Shown in pieces: positions 35,136-49,437 of a DNA stretch of 64,000 nt (its first letter is position 1; the number at the start of each line of letters is the position of its first letter). A program made the position numbers and the translations under genes. Origin of the DNA: Xanthomonas sp. DAR 35659. GTDB taxonomy: Bacteria; Pseudomonadota; Gammaproteobacteria; Xanthomonadales; Xanthomonadaceae. The DNA lies in NCBI RefSeq assembly GCF_041242975.1, contig NZ_CP162488.1:2160001-2224000 (forward strand), in the 5' to 3' direction. The notes beneath the pieces are model-generated. The model saw nothing but the letters and a program-made list of their open reading frames with translations, searched no databases and was not told the DNA's origin.

Positions 35136-38006
35136 ATGTTCAAGCCGTCTGCGATCGCGCGCCAGGATCAACCCGACGGCCGTGTGTCCGAACAGGCCGC
35201 CAGCGTGCTGTGCGGCCTGCTGCCGCCGGGCAGCGATGTGGCCATCGCCTGTGGCGACGGCGCGGTCGGCTGGCTGGTCGGCGCCACCGCGCAGGCGCCG
35301 GCGTGGTTGCTGGCGCTGGTCCGGCGCGGCCTGGTGGAGCCGGTGACGGCGCCCGCGCAGGCGCTGCTGCATGTATTGAAGACGCCCGATGGCGCCTGCG
35401 TGGCGGTGGCCGCGCGCCTGCAGCAGCCGCTGGAGGCGGCGCAGGGCGCGGCCTGGGGCGAGATGGCGGTCGCGCACGGCCTGGCGCTGCTGGAAACCGA
35501 GCGGCTGCGCGCGCGCATCGAGGGCCTGGAGAAGTCCAAGCAGCTGCAGCAGGCGCTGTACGAGATCGCCGACCTGGCCGGCGCGGACCTGGAAATGGGG
35601 CAGATGCTGCAGCGGGTGCATTCGGTGCTGGCGTCGCTGATGTACGCGGAGAACTGCTACATCGTCGAGTACGACGAAGAGCAGAAAAGCATGCGTTTCC
35701 TGTATTTCTGCGACAAGCACGACGATTTCGTCGCCGACCCGCAGCAGTTGTACTTCCAGCGCGACATGCCCAACAGCCTCACCTTCGCCCTGCTGCGCCA
35801 CGGCCAGGCGGTGCGTGGACCCTCGGAAGAAGTGCGCGCACGGCTGCTGGTGGGCCAGGACTCGCGGCATGGTCCGGACAGCAAGGACTGGCTGGGCGTG
35901 CCGATGCTGCGCGAGGGCCGCGTGTGCGGCGCGATCGTGGTGCAGAACTACGACCGCGCGCTGCACTACACCGACGCCGACCGCGCGCTGCTGGCCTACG
36001 TCGCCCAGCACGTGCTGACCGCGATGGACCGCCGCCATGCCCAGGTGCAGTTGGAGCGGCGCGTGCAGTTGCGCACCCAGGAGCTGCAGCGCGCCAACCA
36101 CGACCTGCAGGACGAGATCCTGGAACGCAAGCGCGCCGAGACCCTGCAGCTGGCCTTGTTCCGCATCGCCGAGCTGGCGATCCGCTCGGAGAGCCTGCAG
36201 CAGTTCTATGCCGAGGTGCATGGCATCGTCGGCGGCCTGATCGATGCGCGCAACCTGTACATCGCCCTGCTGTCGGACGACGGCAAGATGCTGGAGTTCG
36301 TCTATTCGGTCGACGAGTACACCCCGCGCCGGCCGCGGCGCCGCCGTGGCCGCGGCCTGACCGAGTACGTGATGCGCAAGCGCCAGCCGTCGTTGCTGGA
36401 GCTGGCCGACATCGAGGCGCTGGTGGCGCAGGGCGAGGTGCAGGAATACGGCACCCGCTCGCACAGCTGGCTCGGCGTGCCGTTGTTCGACGAGGGCGAG
36501 GTGGTCGGCGCGATCGTGGTGCAGAGCTACGCCTCGCAGGTGCGGTTCACCGAATACGACCAGCGCCTGCTGACCTTCGTCGCGCACAACGTCGGCGGCG
36601 GCCTGGCGCGGCAACGCGCGCAGGAACGTTTGCAATTGGCGCACGCCGAGCTGGAGCAGCGCGTGGCCGAGCGCACCCGCGAGCTGGCCGAGGTCAATCA
36701 GCAGTTGCTGGCGCAGATCGCCGAACGCTGGCGCGCCGAGCAGCGCCTGACCCACCAGGCGCTGCACGATGCGCTGACGGGATTGCCGAACCGCTCGCAT
36801 CTGCTGGACCGGCTCGGCGAAGCGATCAGCCGCGCGCGCCACGGCGACGGCACTTCCTTCGCGGTGCTGTTCCTGGATCTGGACCGGTTCAAGCTGGTCA
36901 ACGACAGCATCGGCCATGCCGCCGGCGACGAGATGCTGGTCGAGGTGGCCAAGCGCATCGTCTCCACCATCCGCAGCGACGATGTGGTCGCGCGCCTGGG
37001 CGGGGACGAGTTCGCGATCCTGGTGCAGTGCGCGGACGACCTGGACGGGGTGCGCGAGCTGGCGCAGCGCCTGCTCGGCGTACTCGGCCAGCCGATGTGG
37101 GTGGCCGGCCGCGAGCTGTTCCCCTCCGGCAGCCTGGGCATCGCCGCCTGGCATCCGCGCTACAACAGCGGCGAGGAATTGCTGCGCGACGCGGATGCGG
37201 CGATGTACCGGGCCAAGGCGCAGACCCAGGACCGCTGCGCGGTGTTCGACGAGGCGATGCGCGAGGCCGCGCTGCGCAGCCTGGATCTGGAGGCGGACCT
37301 GCGGCGCGCGATCAAGAGCGGCGACTTCGAGCCCTTCTATCAGCCGATCGTGCGCCTGGGCGACGGCCAGGTGGCCGGCTACGAGGCGCTGTTGCGCTGG
37401 CGCCACGAAAGCCGCGGGCTGCTGGTGCCCAGCCAGTTCATCGATCTGGGCGAGGACAGCGGGCTGATCGAGCAGGTCGACTGGCTGCTCTACGAGCAGG
37501 TGATCCAGCGCCTGGCCGGGGGCGAGGAGTGGTACGTGTCGGTCAATGTGTCGCCGCGCCATTTCCGTTCGCCGGACTTCACCGAGCGGCTGTTCGGCCT
37601 GATCGACGGGGCCGGCGCCGATCCGCGGCGGCTGCGCGTGGAGATCACGGAGGTGGCCTTGCTCGACGATGCGCCGCGAACGCTGACGATCCTGCAGGCC
37701 TTGCGCGAGCGTGGGGTGCTGGCGCAGTTGGACGATTTCGGGACGGGGTTTTCGGCGTTGTCGTATCTGCACCGGTTCCCGATCTCGGCGCTGAAGATCG
37801 ATCAGAGTTTCGTCGCCGGGTTGCATGGCGACAGCGGTGCCGGGAGTTACGCGCTGGTGCGCAGCATTCTCGCGCTGGCCAGTACGTTGGGGATCGAGAC
37901 GATCGGGGAGGGGATCGAGACGGAGCAGCAGTTGGAGACGTTGCGGGAGTTGGGGTGCGATTATGGGCAAGGGTATTTGCTGGGGCGGCCTGCGCAGTTG
38001 GATTGA
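35136..38006 (+). CDS. cyclic-di-GMP protein with two GAF domains, GGDEF and EAL
   Basis: 956 residues, no membrane span, so cytoplasmic. GAF 1 at about 140-293 and GAF 2 at about 338-495 are similar to each other (both end in GVP-LR/LFDEG-V-GAIVVQ-Y). Coiled coils lie at about 300-335 and 500-540. The GGDEF domain carries GGDEF at 622-626 with RSDD five residues before it (an intact I-site). The EAL domain carries EALLRW from residue 750, then NVSPRHF, VEITEV, DDFGTGFSALSYL, LKIDQSF and GEGIETEQQ. All key residues for both making and breaking c-di-GMP appear present. TAGGAG at 35121-35126 precedes the ATG at 35136. It is divergent from the sigma factor. Confidence 0.93.
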   Translation: MFKPSAIARQDQPDGRVSEQAASVLCGLLPPGSDVAIACGDGAVGWLVGATAQAPAWLLALVRRGLVEPVTAPAQALLHVLKTPDGACVAVAARLQQPLEAAQGAAWGEMAVAHGLALLETERLRARIEGLEKSKQLQQALYEIADLAGADLEMGQMLQRVHSVLASLMYAENCYIVEYDEEQKSMRFLYFCDKHDDFVADPQQLYFQRDMPNSLTFALLRHGQAVRGPSEEVRARLLVGQDSRHGPDSKDWLGVPMLREGRVCGAIVVQNYDRALHYTDADRALLAYVAQHVLTAMDRRHAQVQLERRVQLRTQELQRANHDLQDEILERKRAETLQLALFRIAELAIRSESLQQFYAEVHGIVGGLIDARNLYIALLSDDGKMLEFVYSVDEYTPRRPRRRRGRGLTEYVMRKRQPSLLELADIEALVAQGEVQEYGTRSHSWLGVPLFDEGEVVGAIVVQSYASQVRFTEYDQRLLTFVAHNVGGGLARQRAQERLQLAHAELEQRVAERTRELAEVNQQLLAQIAERWRAEQRLTHQALHDALTGLPNRSHLLDRLGEAISRARHGDGTSFAVLFLDLDRFKLVNDSIGHAAGDEMLVEVAKRIVSTIRSDDVVARLGGDEFAILVQCADDLDGVRELAQRLLGVLGQPMWVAGRELFPSGSLGIAAWHPRYNSGEELLRDADAAMYRAKAQTQDRCAVFDEAMREAALRSLDLEADLRRAIKSGDFEPFYQPIVRLGDGQVAGYEALLRWRHESRGLLVPSQFIDLGEDSGLIEQVDWLLYEQVIQRLAGGEEWYVSVNVSPRHFRSPDFTERLFGLIDGAGADPRRLRVEITEVALLDDAPRTLTILQALRERGVLAQLDDFGTGFSALSYLHRFPISALKIDQSFVAGLHGDSGAGSYALVRSILALASTLGIETIGEGIETEQQLETLRELGCDYGQGYLLGRPAQLD

Positions 38007-38121
38007 GGGTTGGTGAGGGGCGTTCGTGGGGCGCGCTGGGATCGGCGGCGGAAAGGGGGACGTAGCTCTGTTTGTGTTATGTGGTTGGTGGTGTGCGAGG
38101 GATAGGTCGGCTTAGTGATTA

Positions 38122-38161
38122 AGTCGTAGTCGTAGTCGTAGTCGGAGCAGGAGCAGGAGCA
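38122..38161. repeat. two adjoining hexanucleotide microsatellites
   Basis: AGTCGT units (38122-38145) run straight into GGAGCA units (38144-38161), three to four copies each. Such tracts are prone to slippage. Confidence 0.85.
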
Positions 38162-38458
38162 AAGCTTTCGCGCTTTCGCGCGAGTCACTTTTCTTTGCTC
38201 GTGCAAAGAAGCGCTCCTCAGCAGCCGCAGGCTGATCAAAGTAACCAAAAGAAGCGCTTCACCACAGCCGAAGGCTGGTCAAGCACGCCCTGCCTTGCGC
38301 CCTCCGCGCTGCGCGCTACGGGTCCGCGTCCGTGACGGGGATTCGCGGAAGGGGCATCCTGCCCCTGCCGCGAACGGCGCACATCCATGTGCGCCGCCCC
38401 TCCGGGGTTCTTCCCCGCCACGGCCGCCGCTACGGAAGGGAACCCGATAAATCAAAAG

Positions 38459-38494
38459 CAACAGCAACAACAACAGCAGCAACAACAACAACAA
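38459..38494. repeat. CAA/CAG triplet tract, 12 units
   Basis: Twelve successive CAR triplets (CAA CAG CAA CAA CAA CAG CAG and five CAA). In frame they would give poly-Gln within a frame at 38387-38716, which otherwise has no gene-like features. Confidence 0.85.
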
Positions 38495-38540
38495 TCCACA
38501 GCAACAGCGGCGCACTGCGATTGGTCTGGCAGGAGCCCTT

Positions 38541-38678
38541 TGTGGGGGAGCGACTTCAGTCGCGACGAACGGAGCGGGGAAGCTACAGGCTTGAAGTCGT
38601 CCGGGACGGGACCGAAGCCCGCCACAGCGCACCGGCTAACGCTTCGAAATCCCTGTAGGAGCGGCTTCAGCCGCGACC
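38541..38678. repeat. REP copies (38541-38570 and 38652-38678)
   Basis: TGTGGGGGAGCGACTTCAGT continuing CGCGACGAAC, and CTGTAGGAGCGGCTTCAGCC continuing GCGACC. Both are in the same orientation, about 110 bases apart. Confidence 0.7.
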
Positions 38679-38791
38679 GGGTCTGGCCCGCATGCAGCGG
38701 GCTGTGCGGGCTATAGGATTTGCAATGACCACGAGGGCGCCAGGCGCAACGCCGCGTGCTCTCGGTTTGCGGCTGGTCGAAAAAGCGAGGT

Positions 38792-38827
38792 TCAACGCAA
38801 CGCGTTGCGGCGCTTCTCGTCGATCCG
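38792..38827 (-). pseudogene. duplicated 3' end of the LOG gene
   Basis: A 36-base segment encodes RIDEKRRNALR plus stop, matching the WIDEKRRNALR end of the LOG gene at 38904-38939. Apart from the stop codon, 28 of 33 bases are identical. It lies 76 bases downstream. The stop codons differ (TGA here, TAA in the gene). A remnant of a tandem duplication or of recombination at the gene's 3' end. Confidence 0.65.
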
Positions 38828-38903
38828 CGCCGTAGGAACTATGAGGCGCCGGATTCTGTAACGCGTCGCCACGCGCCAAGCGCTGACCGCCGATCGGCTG
38901 CTG

Positions 38904-39497
38904 TTAGCGCAGCGCGTTCCGGCGCTTTTCGTCGATCCACTTAGAAGCCTGCGCCGGCATGTAATCCCGCATCCAGCCCAGCATCGTGTCGATGTCGCTG
39001 CCATACCACAGGTCGGCGCGCTGGTCCGGATGCAGGAAGCGCTCTTCGACCATGCGGTCGATCATGCCGATCAGCGGGGCGTAGAAGTCCTCCACGTCCA
39101 GGAACGCGCACGGCTTGTTGCCGATGCCGAGTTGACGCCAGGTCAGCATCTCGAAGATCTCTTCCATCGTGCCGAAGCCGCCGGGCAGGGCGACGAAGCC
39201 GTCGGACAGGTCGAACATGCGCGACTTGCGCTCGTGCATCGAGCCGACGATCTCCAGTTCGGTCAGACCGCGGTGCGCCACTTCCCAGTCTGCCAGTTGC
39301 TTGGGGATCACACCGGTGACCTGGCCTCCCGCGGCGAGTACCGCATTGGCCACGGTGCCCATCAGGCCGACGTTGCCGCCGCCGTAGACCAGGCGCAGGC
39401 CCTGCTCGGCGATGCGCGTGCCCAACGCGGCTGCGCGCTCGGCGTAGGCGGGTTTGTTGCCGGCGTTGGAGCCACAATAAACGCAGATCGATTTCAT
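38904..39497 (-). CDS. LOG-family protein (cytokinin riboside monophosphate phosphoribohydrolase type)
   Basis: 197 residues from the ATG at 39495-39497 (MKSICVYCGSNAGNKPAY). Rossmann-like fold. GLRLVYGGGNVGLMG and the active-site motif PGGFGTMEE, with ERKSRM before it, identify the LOG/TIGR00730 family, which removes ribose 5-phosphate from nucleoside monophosphates; in plant-associated bacteria this can yield cytokinins. Whether it is of plant-hormone relevance here is unknown. The 3' end is partly duplicated just downstream. Confidence 0.93.
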   Translation of the reverse strand: MKSICVYCGSNAGNKPAYAERAAALGTRIAEQGLRLVYGGGNVGLMGTVANAVLAAGGQVTGVIPKQLADWEVAHRGLTELEIVGSMHERKSRMFDLSDGFVALPGGFGTMEEIFEMLTWRQLGIGNKPCAFLDVEDFYAPLIGMIDRMVEERFLHPDQRADLWYGSDIDTMLGWMRDYMPAQASKWIDEKRRNALR

Positions 39498-39531
39498 TGA
39501 GTGTGTTCCGTCGATGCGACCGGGAAAGCGG

Positions 39532-39720
39532 TCAGTCAGTCGGTGTACGTTCTTGCTTTTTGCTCTTTGCGCGTAGCAACCACGACGCGCCGATCGCGAC
39601 GAACATCGCGCCGCATCCGGCAAAGGCCAACTGCCTGCCGAGCGCGGCGGCGGCGAAGAACATCAGTCCGGCGGCGACGAACAGGATGCCGCCGAGGGCG
39701 GGGTGGGTTGGAACTGCCAT
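39532..39720 (-). CDS. small membrane protein, two spans
   Basis: 62 residues, MAVPTHPALGGILFVAAGLMFFAAAALGRQLAFAGCGAMFVAIGASWLLRAKSKKQERTPTD described in part: two hydrophobic segments (about residues 8-27 and 30-49) and a basic C-terminal tail. AAGGAACCCGCCATG gives a good ribosome site on the minus strand. It lies 34 bases upstream of the LOG gene and may be co-transcribed. No known family. Confidence 0.65.
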   Translation of the reverse strand: MAVPTHPALGGILFVAAGLMFFAAAALGRQLAFAGCGAMFVAIGASWLLRAKSKKQERTPTD

Positions 39721-39747
39721 GGCGGGTTCCTTCACTGGAAAACGAAA

Positions 39748-39775
39748 GAAGGCTTCGTCACGAGACGAAGCCTTC
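39748..39775. terminator. bidirectional terminator hairpin after lpdA
   Basis: GAAGGCTTCGTC (39748-39759), ACGA, GACGAAGCCTTC (39764-39775): a perfect 12-bp stem. On the minus strand it is followed by TTTCGTTTTCC, a fair U-rich tail. It lies 25 bases after the lpdA stop. Confidence 0.85.
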
Positions 39776-39800
39776 TGCAACGACGAGTGACACAGGCGCC

Positions 39801-42595
<2,795 letters not shown>

Positions 42596-42641
42596 TGCAG
42601 GGGGCGTCCTAGTGGTGTCTTTATTGGAAGGTGAAGGAGGT

Positions 42642-45467
<2,826 letters not shown>

Positions 45468-45554
45468 GATGGTGGGGTCGGGTCGCTTTATGGGTTGGCT
45501 TGCGATAGGAACCGGCGGGCGCTGGGGCCTGCGCGGGCGTAATCGAGCGAAAAA

Positions 45555-45560
45555 ATTATA
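45555..45560 (-). promoter_or_regulatory. -10 box of sucA
   Basis: On the minus strand a perfect TATAAT followed by TTTTT, about 90 bases before the sucA start. A matching -35 is not obvious, so activation by a regulator is possible. Confidence 0.5.
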
Positions 45561-45650
45561 CCCCCATGCGCCAGTCGGGGTGTGCATTTCGGATACACAG
45601 GGGTGACGTCGGTTCATCCGCCGCGCCGCGGCGGGCACGGGCGCGCCGCG

Positions 45651-46553
45651 CTACCAGCCCAGTGCGCGCAGTTCCGTGCAGTCGCGCGAGCGCTCCCAGA
45701 CCCGCGCGAACGTGTCGCGCAGCTGGCGCGCGCGCGGGCCGCCGAGCAGGTCGGTCTCGCCGTCGTAACGGTGACCCAGCGCACGGAAGTAGACGCCGCC
45801 GCCATCGTTGACCAGGTAGGCGGCGGCGTCGCCGCGATCCACCGGATCGGCCACTTCGCGGAACTGGAACACGCTCGGCAGGCGTTGCGCCAGGCCCAGC
45901 AGTGGCGCGGCGGCGCGCTGCGCCGCGGCCGCGTCGTGCAGCAGGACCCGCACCTGCTTGGGGTGCGCGGCCACGGCGAAGCGGCGCAGTTGCGCCAGCA
46001 CCGGCGGGCTGTCCAGCAGGCCCGGATCCAGCGCGCGGCTGTAGATCAGCACCTGGCGCCGCGCCTGCGCGAGCAGGCCGATGCTGGCGGCGATCGCCGC
46101 GGCGGCGTCCTCCACCGCCGCGGCGCCGCCGAACAGGCGCTGCATCGGCTGGCGCTCGCCGTCGGCGCCAGCCACGCGCGCGCCGCGCGGCAGGAAGCCG
46201 TGCCGTGCATAGAAGTCCTGGGCGGCCGGCGGCGCCTGCAGCGTCAACTGCGGCCAGCGCCGGCGCTGCGCTTCCTCCAGCAGCGCCGCCAGCAGCGCGC
46301 CACCGACGCCGCGGCCACGCCAGGCCGGCGCCACCGCCAGGCCGTCGATGCGCTGGTCGGGGCGCAGGCGCGCGCTGCCGAGCGGCTGGCCGTCGTCGGC
46401 ACGGGCCAGCGCGTGGTGGCTCAGCGCATCCAGGGCGGCCTCCGCGGACGCCGGCGGCATGGCCAGGCCGGCTTGCGCGCGCAGCGCCCGCAGTGCGTCG
46501 GCCTGGTGTGCCGGGTCGAGGATTTCGATGCGGAAGCCGGGGGCGGAGGGCAT
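45651..46553 (-). CDS. GNAT acetyltransferase fused to a second domain (DUF7931-like)
   Basis: 300 residues in two parts. Residues about 5-140 are a GNAT acetyltransferase with the acetyl-CoA loop in APAWRGRGVGGALLAALLEEA and AAQDFYARHGFLPRG. Residues about 150-300 form a separate domain (QVLIYSRALDPGLLDSPPVLAQLRRFA, VRVLLHD, AYLVNDGGGVYFRALGHRYDGETDL, described in part) that recalls a phospholipase-D-like fold without obvious HKD motifs. It follows the ribosomal-oxygenase gene by nine bases on the same strand, so the two are likely co-expressed. The substrate is unknown. Confidence 0.8.
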   Translation of the reverse strand: MPSAPGFRIEILDPAHQADALRALRAQAGLAMPPASAEAALDALSHHALARADDGQPLGSARLRPDQRIDGLAVAPAWRGRGVGGALLAALLEEAQRRRWPQLTLQAPPAAQDFYARHGFLPRGARVAGADGERQPMQRLFGGAAAVEDAAAAIAASIGLLAQARRQVLIYSRALDPGLLDSPPVLAQLRRFAVAAHPKQVRVLLHDAAAAQRAAAPLLGLAQRLPSVFQFREVADPVDRGDAAAYLVNDGGGVYFRALGHRYDGETDLLGGPRARQLRDTFARVWERSRDCTELRALGW

Positions 46554-46562
46554 GGCGGCGGC

Positions 46563-47807
46563 TCAGTCCTGCGCGTCGGCGTCCTCGTCGTCGAGGCCGG
46601 CGGTGTCCAGCGGCTGGTAGAAGCCGGCTTCGACCAAGTGCAGCAGGGTCTGGCGGCCGGCGGCCGACAGCGTGGCGTAGTCGCTGCCGTCGATCCGCTC
46701 GGCCGCGGCCAGGTGGCGCGCGTCCTTGATCGGCAGGGCGAATTCCAGGCCGCTGCAGAACAGGGTCGCGCCGCGCGTGGCCCGGCGCCAGGCCAGCCGC
46801 GCCCACGGGTGGCGCTGCAGCGTGAGGCCCTGCGCCAGGGCCGCGGCCACCGCTTCGGCGGTCGGCGGCTCGGCCGGCGGCAGGATCTCGCCGGCGGCGC
46901 GGTAGGTGGTGATGAAGCGGCCGAACCAGGCGCCGAGCTTGTCCGGGTCGTTCATGCGCAGCGCGTTCAGCGCCTCGACCACGCGGCCCATCGCCGCCGC
47001 GTCGATCTCGTAGGGGTCGGCCGGCGCCTGCAGGTCCTCGTCGTGGTAGCGCAGTGCCTCGTCGGCGCCGTCGATCAAGGTGTCCAGGTAATCGGCGATC
47101 AGCTCGGCCGAGGACGGCGCGCGCATGCCCACCGAGAAGGTCAGGCAGGCGTCCTCGGCGACGCCGTGGTGCGGCACCAGCGGCGGCAGGTACAGCATGT
47201 CGCCCGGCCCCAGCACCCAGTCGTGGGTCGGGTCGAACTGGCGCAGCAGCTTCAGCTCCACGTCGTCGCGGAAGTCGGTCGGTGGGGCCGGGCGGCCCAG
47301 CGCGACGCTGGCGTCGATCTGCCAGCGGCGGTGGCCCTGGGCCTGCAGCAGGAACACGTCGTAGTGGTCCACGTGCGCGCCGACCGAGCCGCCGGGCGCG
47401 GCGAAGCTGACCATCACGTCGTCCACGCGCCAGCGCGGCAGGAAGCGGAACTGCTCGAGCAGGGCGCGGATGTCCGGGTCCCACTTGTCCACGTCCTGCA
47501 CCAGCAGGGTCCAGTCGTGGTCGGGCATGCCGGGGAATTCGCTTTCCTCGAACGGGCCGCTGCGCACCTGCCAGCGGTCGTTGGCGCGGTCGTGCGCCAC
47601 CAGCCGCGACAGCGCCGCCTCCTCGCAGGCCAGGCCGGCCAGGTCGCCCGGCTCGATCGGCGAGACGAAGCCGGGGAAGGCGTTGCGGATCAGCAGCGGA
47701 CGCTTGTGCCAGTAGTCGCGCAGGAAGGTCGCGGCGGGCATGCCCAGCGGTTGCCCGGGGCGGGCGTGGAGTTCGATGACGGGAGCGGCGGTCTTGCGGG
47801 CGGCCAT
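46563..47807 (-). CDS. ribosomal oxygenase RoxA-like (50S L16 arginine hydroxylase, YcfD family)
   Basis: Fe(II)/2-oxoglutarate JmjC-type oxygenase, 414 residues. The iron ligands are H145 and D147 (GAHVDHYDVF) and H213 (LVPHHGVAED). WHKRPLLIRNAFPGF and GPGDMLYLPP are family motifs. A C-terminal winged-helix/dimer domain follows. The homologue in E. coli hydroxylates an arginine of ribosomal protein L16. Start at 47805-47807, with AAGGA six bases before it; an upstream ATG would add five residues. The C-terminus ends in an acidic tail (DEDADAQD). Confidence 0.9.
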   Translation of the reverse strand: MAARKTAAPVIELHARPGQPLGMPAATFLRDYWHKRPLLIRNAFPGFVSPIEPGDLAGLACEEAALSRLVAHDRANDRWQVRSGPFEESEFPGMPDHDWTLLVQDVDKWDPDIRALLEQFRFLPRWRVDDVMVSFAAPGGSVGAHVDHYDVFLLQAQGHRRWQIDASVALGRPAPPTDFRDDVELKLLRQFDPTHDWVLGPGDMLYLPPLVPHHGVAEDACLTFSVGMRAPSSAELIADYLDTLIDGADEALRYHDEDLQAPADPYEIDAAAMGRVVEALNALRMNDPDKLGAWFGRFITTYRAAGEILPPAEPPTAEAVAAALAQGLTLQRHPWARLAWRRATRGATLFCSGLEFALPIKDARHLAAAERIDGSDYATLSAAGRQTLLHLVEAGFYQPLDTAGLDDEDADAQD

Positions 47808-48069
47808 GGAGGGTCCTTGCGGCATGATGGGGAGGGCGGCGAATGCTGGCGCCGGGCCGAAAGCGGCCATTGTCCGCCGGTTTGACGCGTTCAGCCATCG
47901 CGTGCGCCGCGGCATCCGGATCGGTTTGCGGTGGCGGCGGCCGCGCATGTGGCGTTCGGATACCGAAACGCCAGCCTGCGTGGTGCGCACCTGGCGGGCG
48001 CCGGAATCACGGGCGGAGGGAGGAGTGGCGCCGGACGCACCGCGGGCCAGGTGACGCCGCGGCGTCGCG

Positions 48070-48666
48070 CTACTGGCGGAGGACGCGGTTGTCGCGGCCG
48101 CCGTCGCTGACCTGGGCGCTGCCGGTGCGCTGGACGATGGCGTTGTCGCTGCCCTGCAGGGCGATGCTGCCGATCTCGGTGGCGTGCAACTGGTTCTGGT
48201 CGCCTGACACCTCCAGCGTGGCGATGCCCGCCGTCTGCAGCCTCGCCTGGCGGCCGAACAGCGCGACCGTGCCGACGTCGCCGCGCAGCGCCACCTGGGC
48301 GTTGTCGCCCAGGATGCGCAGCGTGTCGGCCTGGTCGATCTGCAGGTTGCCGTTGCGGCCGAACAGGCTGACCGTGGCGCAATGCCCGCGCAGTACCAGG
48401 GAGGCGTCGCGGCCGACGATATTCAGGTCGCGGCCGTCGCAGTCGATCTCGCCGCTGTCCGAGGGCGTCATGCGGATCCCGGACTCGGTGTCGCGCGCGC
48501 CGTCCTCGCTGGCGCTGGTCGACAGCGCTGCCGTGGGCGGCGCTGCCGCCGACATGACGACGGTACGGGTGGCATCGCCGGCGCCAGGGCCGTCCGGCGG
48601 GCGCGGCGTCCGTGTGCAGCCCGCCAGAGCCAGCAGCGATAGCGAGAACAACAGGGGGTGTTTCAT
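48070..48666 (-). CDS. DUF3060-type lipoprotein 1
   Basis: 198 residues. Lipobox LSLLALAGCTRT. A disordered Ala/Thr/Ser/Asp-rich spacer to about residue 75 is followed by a repetitive all-beta domain: IDCDGRDLNIVGRDASLVLRGHC, VSLFGRNGNLQI, LRILGDNAQVALRGDV and so on, the period of short strands expected of a beta-solenoid. It is very similar to the lipoprotein at 50874-51491 (both have LVLRGHCATVSL) and more distantly to the one at 48823-49326. The function of DUF3060 is unknown; location is probably the outer membrane or periplasm. Confidence 0.8.
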   Translation of the reverse strand: MKHPLLFSLSLLALAGCTRTPRPPDGPGAGDATRTVVMSAAAPPTAALSTSASEDGARDTESGIRMTPSDSGEIDCDGRDLNIVGRDASLVLRGHCATVSLFGRNGNLQIDQADTLRILGDNAQVALRGDVGTVALFGRQARLQTAGIATLEVSGDQNQLHATEIGSIALQGSDNAIVQRTGSAQVSDGGRDNRVLRQ

Positions 48667-48822
48667 CGCGGGACTCGTGCTGCGAGTCGCCAGCATGCGC
48701 CGGCTGGATTAACCCAGGATGGATGGCCACGGCGCGGTTGCAGTGTGCGAGGTCGGCGACCATGCGGGCTCGCTCGGTCGCATGCTGCGCGGTCCTGCAC
48801 GTGCCGCGCGCGGGCAGGGCGA

Positions 48823-49326
48823 CTACAGCAGCGCGTTGCCGTGACCGCGGTCGTCCAGGGCCGGCGTGTTGTCGGGGTTGACGCTGTTGCGGTCGCCGAT
48901 GAAGCGCACCTGATCGATCTTGCGGGCGATGACGCGGTTGTCGTTGCCGCGCAGTTCGACGCTGCCGGCGTCGGTGAGGTTGAGGATATTGTGCTGGCCG
49001 CCGACGATCACCTCGTCCACACGGCTGTTGAGCACGGTGACGTCGCTGCCGTCGATGCGGATCGAGCGCGCCCCGTCCAGGTTCAGGGCGACGTGCGATG
49101 CGCTGATCGTCACCGCGCCGCAGTCGCCGTCGATGACCAGCCGCGCGTTGTCCTGGGTGATCGCCAGGTCCTTGCCGCCGCAGTGTGCGCCGGATGCCGG
49201 ATCATGCAGGGCTGAAGCTGGCGCCGCCGTGGCCGGCGCCGCGGATGGGGCCGTGCCACCGCAGCCGCCGGCGATGCCGGCGGCGAGCAGGGCCAGTGCC
49301 TGGGAAAGGATTCGTTTCGTGTCCAT
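48823..49326 (-). CDS. DUF3060-type lipoprotein 2
   Basis: 167 residues, lipobox GIAGGCGG. After a short Ala/Pro-rich spacer come repeats such as HCGGKDLAITQDNARLVIDGDCGAVTISAS, LNLDGARSIRIDGSDVTVLNS and SVELRGNDNRVIARKI (described in part), with a pair of cysteines that may form a disulfide. More divergent than the other two copies. Divergently transcribed from the OmpA-like gene at 49497, which links them. Confidence 0.78.
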   Translation of the reverse strand: MDTKRILSQALALLAAGIAGGCGGTAPSAAPATAAPASALHDPASGAHCGGKDLAITQDNARLVIDGDCGAVTISASHVALNLDGARSIRIDGSDVTVLNSRVDEVIVGGQHNILNLTDAGSVELRGNDNRVIARKIDQVRFIGDRNSVNPDNTPALDDRGHGNALL

Positions 49327-49437
49327 GGCGTGTTTTCTCCTGACGCTGTCGACGGCGCACCTTACGCAAGCCATTGGCGGAGCGGGTTAATTTCGCGTGA
49401 GGCGCCGCCGGTGCCGGTCGGCATTTCGCAGCGCTGT

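Larger units (their letters stand above)
38007..38903. other. gene-poor, repeat-rich gap
   Basis: About 900 bases. It contains hexanucleotide microsatellites (38122-38161), the dispersed-type block GTCACTTTTCTTTGCTCGTG onward (about 38185-38450), a CAA/CAG triplet tract (38459-38494), REP copies at 38541-38570 and 38652-38678, and a degenerate copy of the 3' end of the adjacent LOG gene (38792-38827). Frames here, including one with a poly-Gln stretch at 38387-38716, look like by-products of the repeats. Confidence 0.65.

Noticed and set aside
38387..38716. Poly-Gln protein from the CAA/CAG tract
   Set aside because: The frame consists of repeat blocks that also occur as intergenic elements; no ribosome site and no family.
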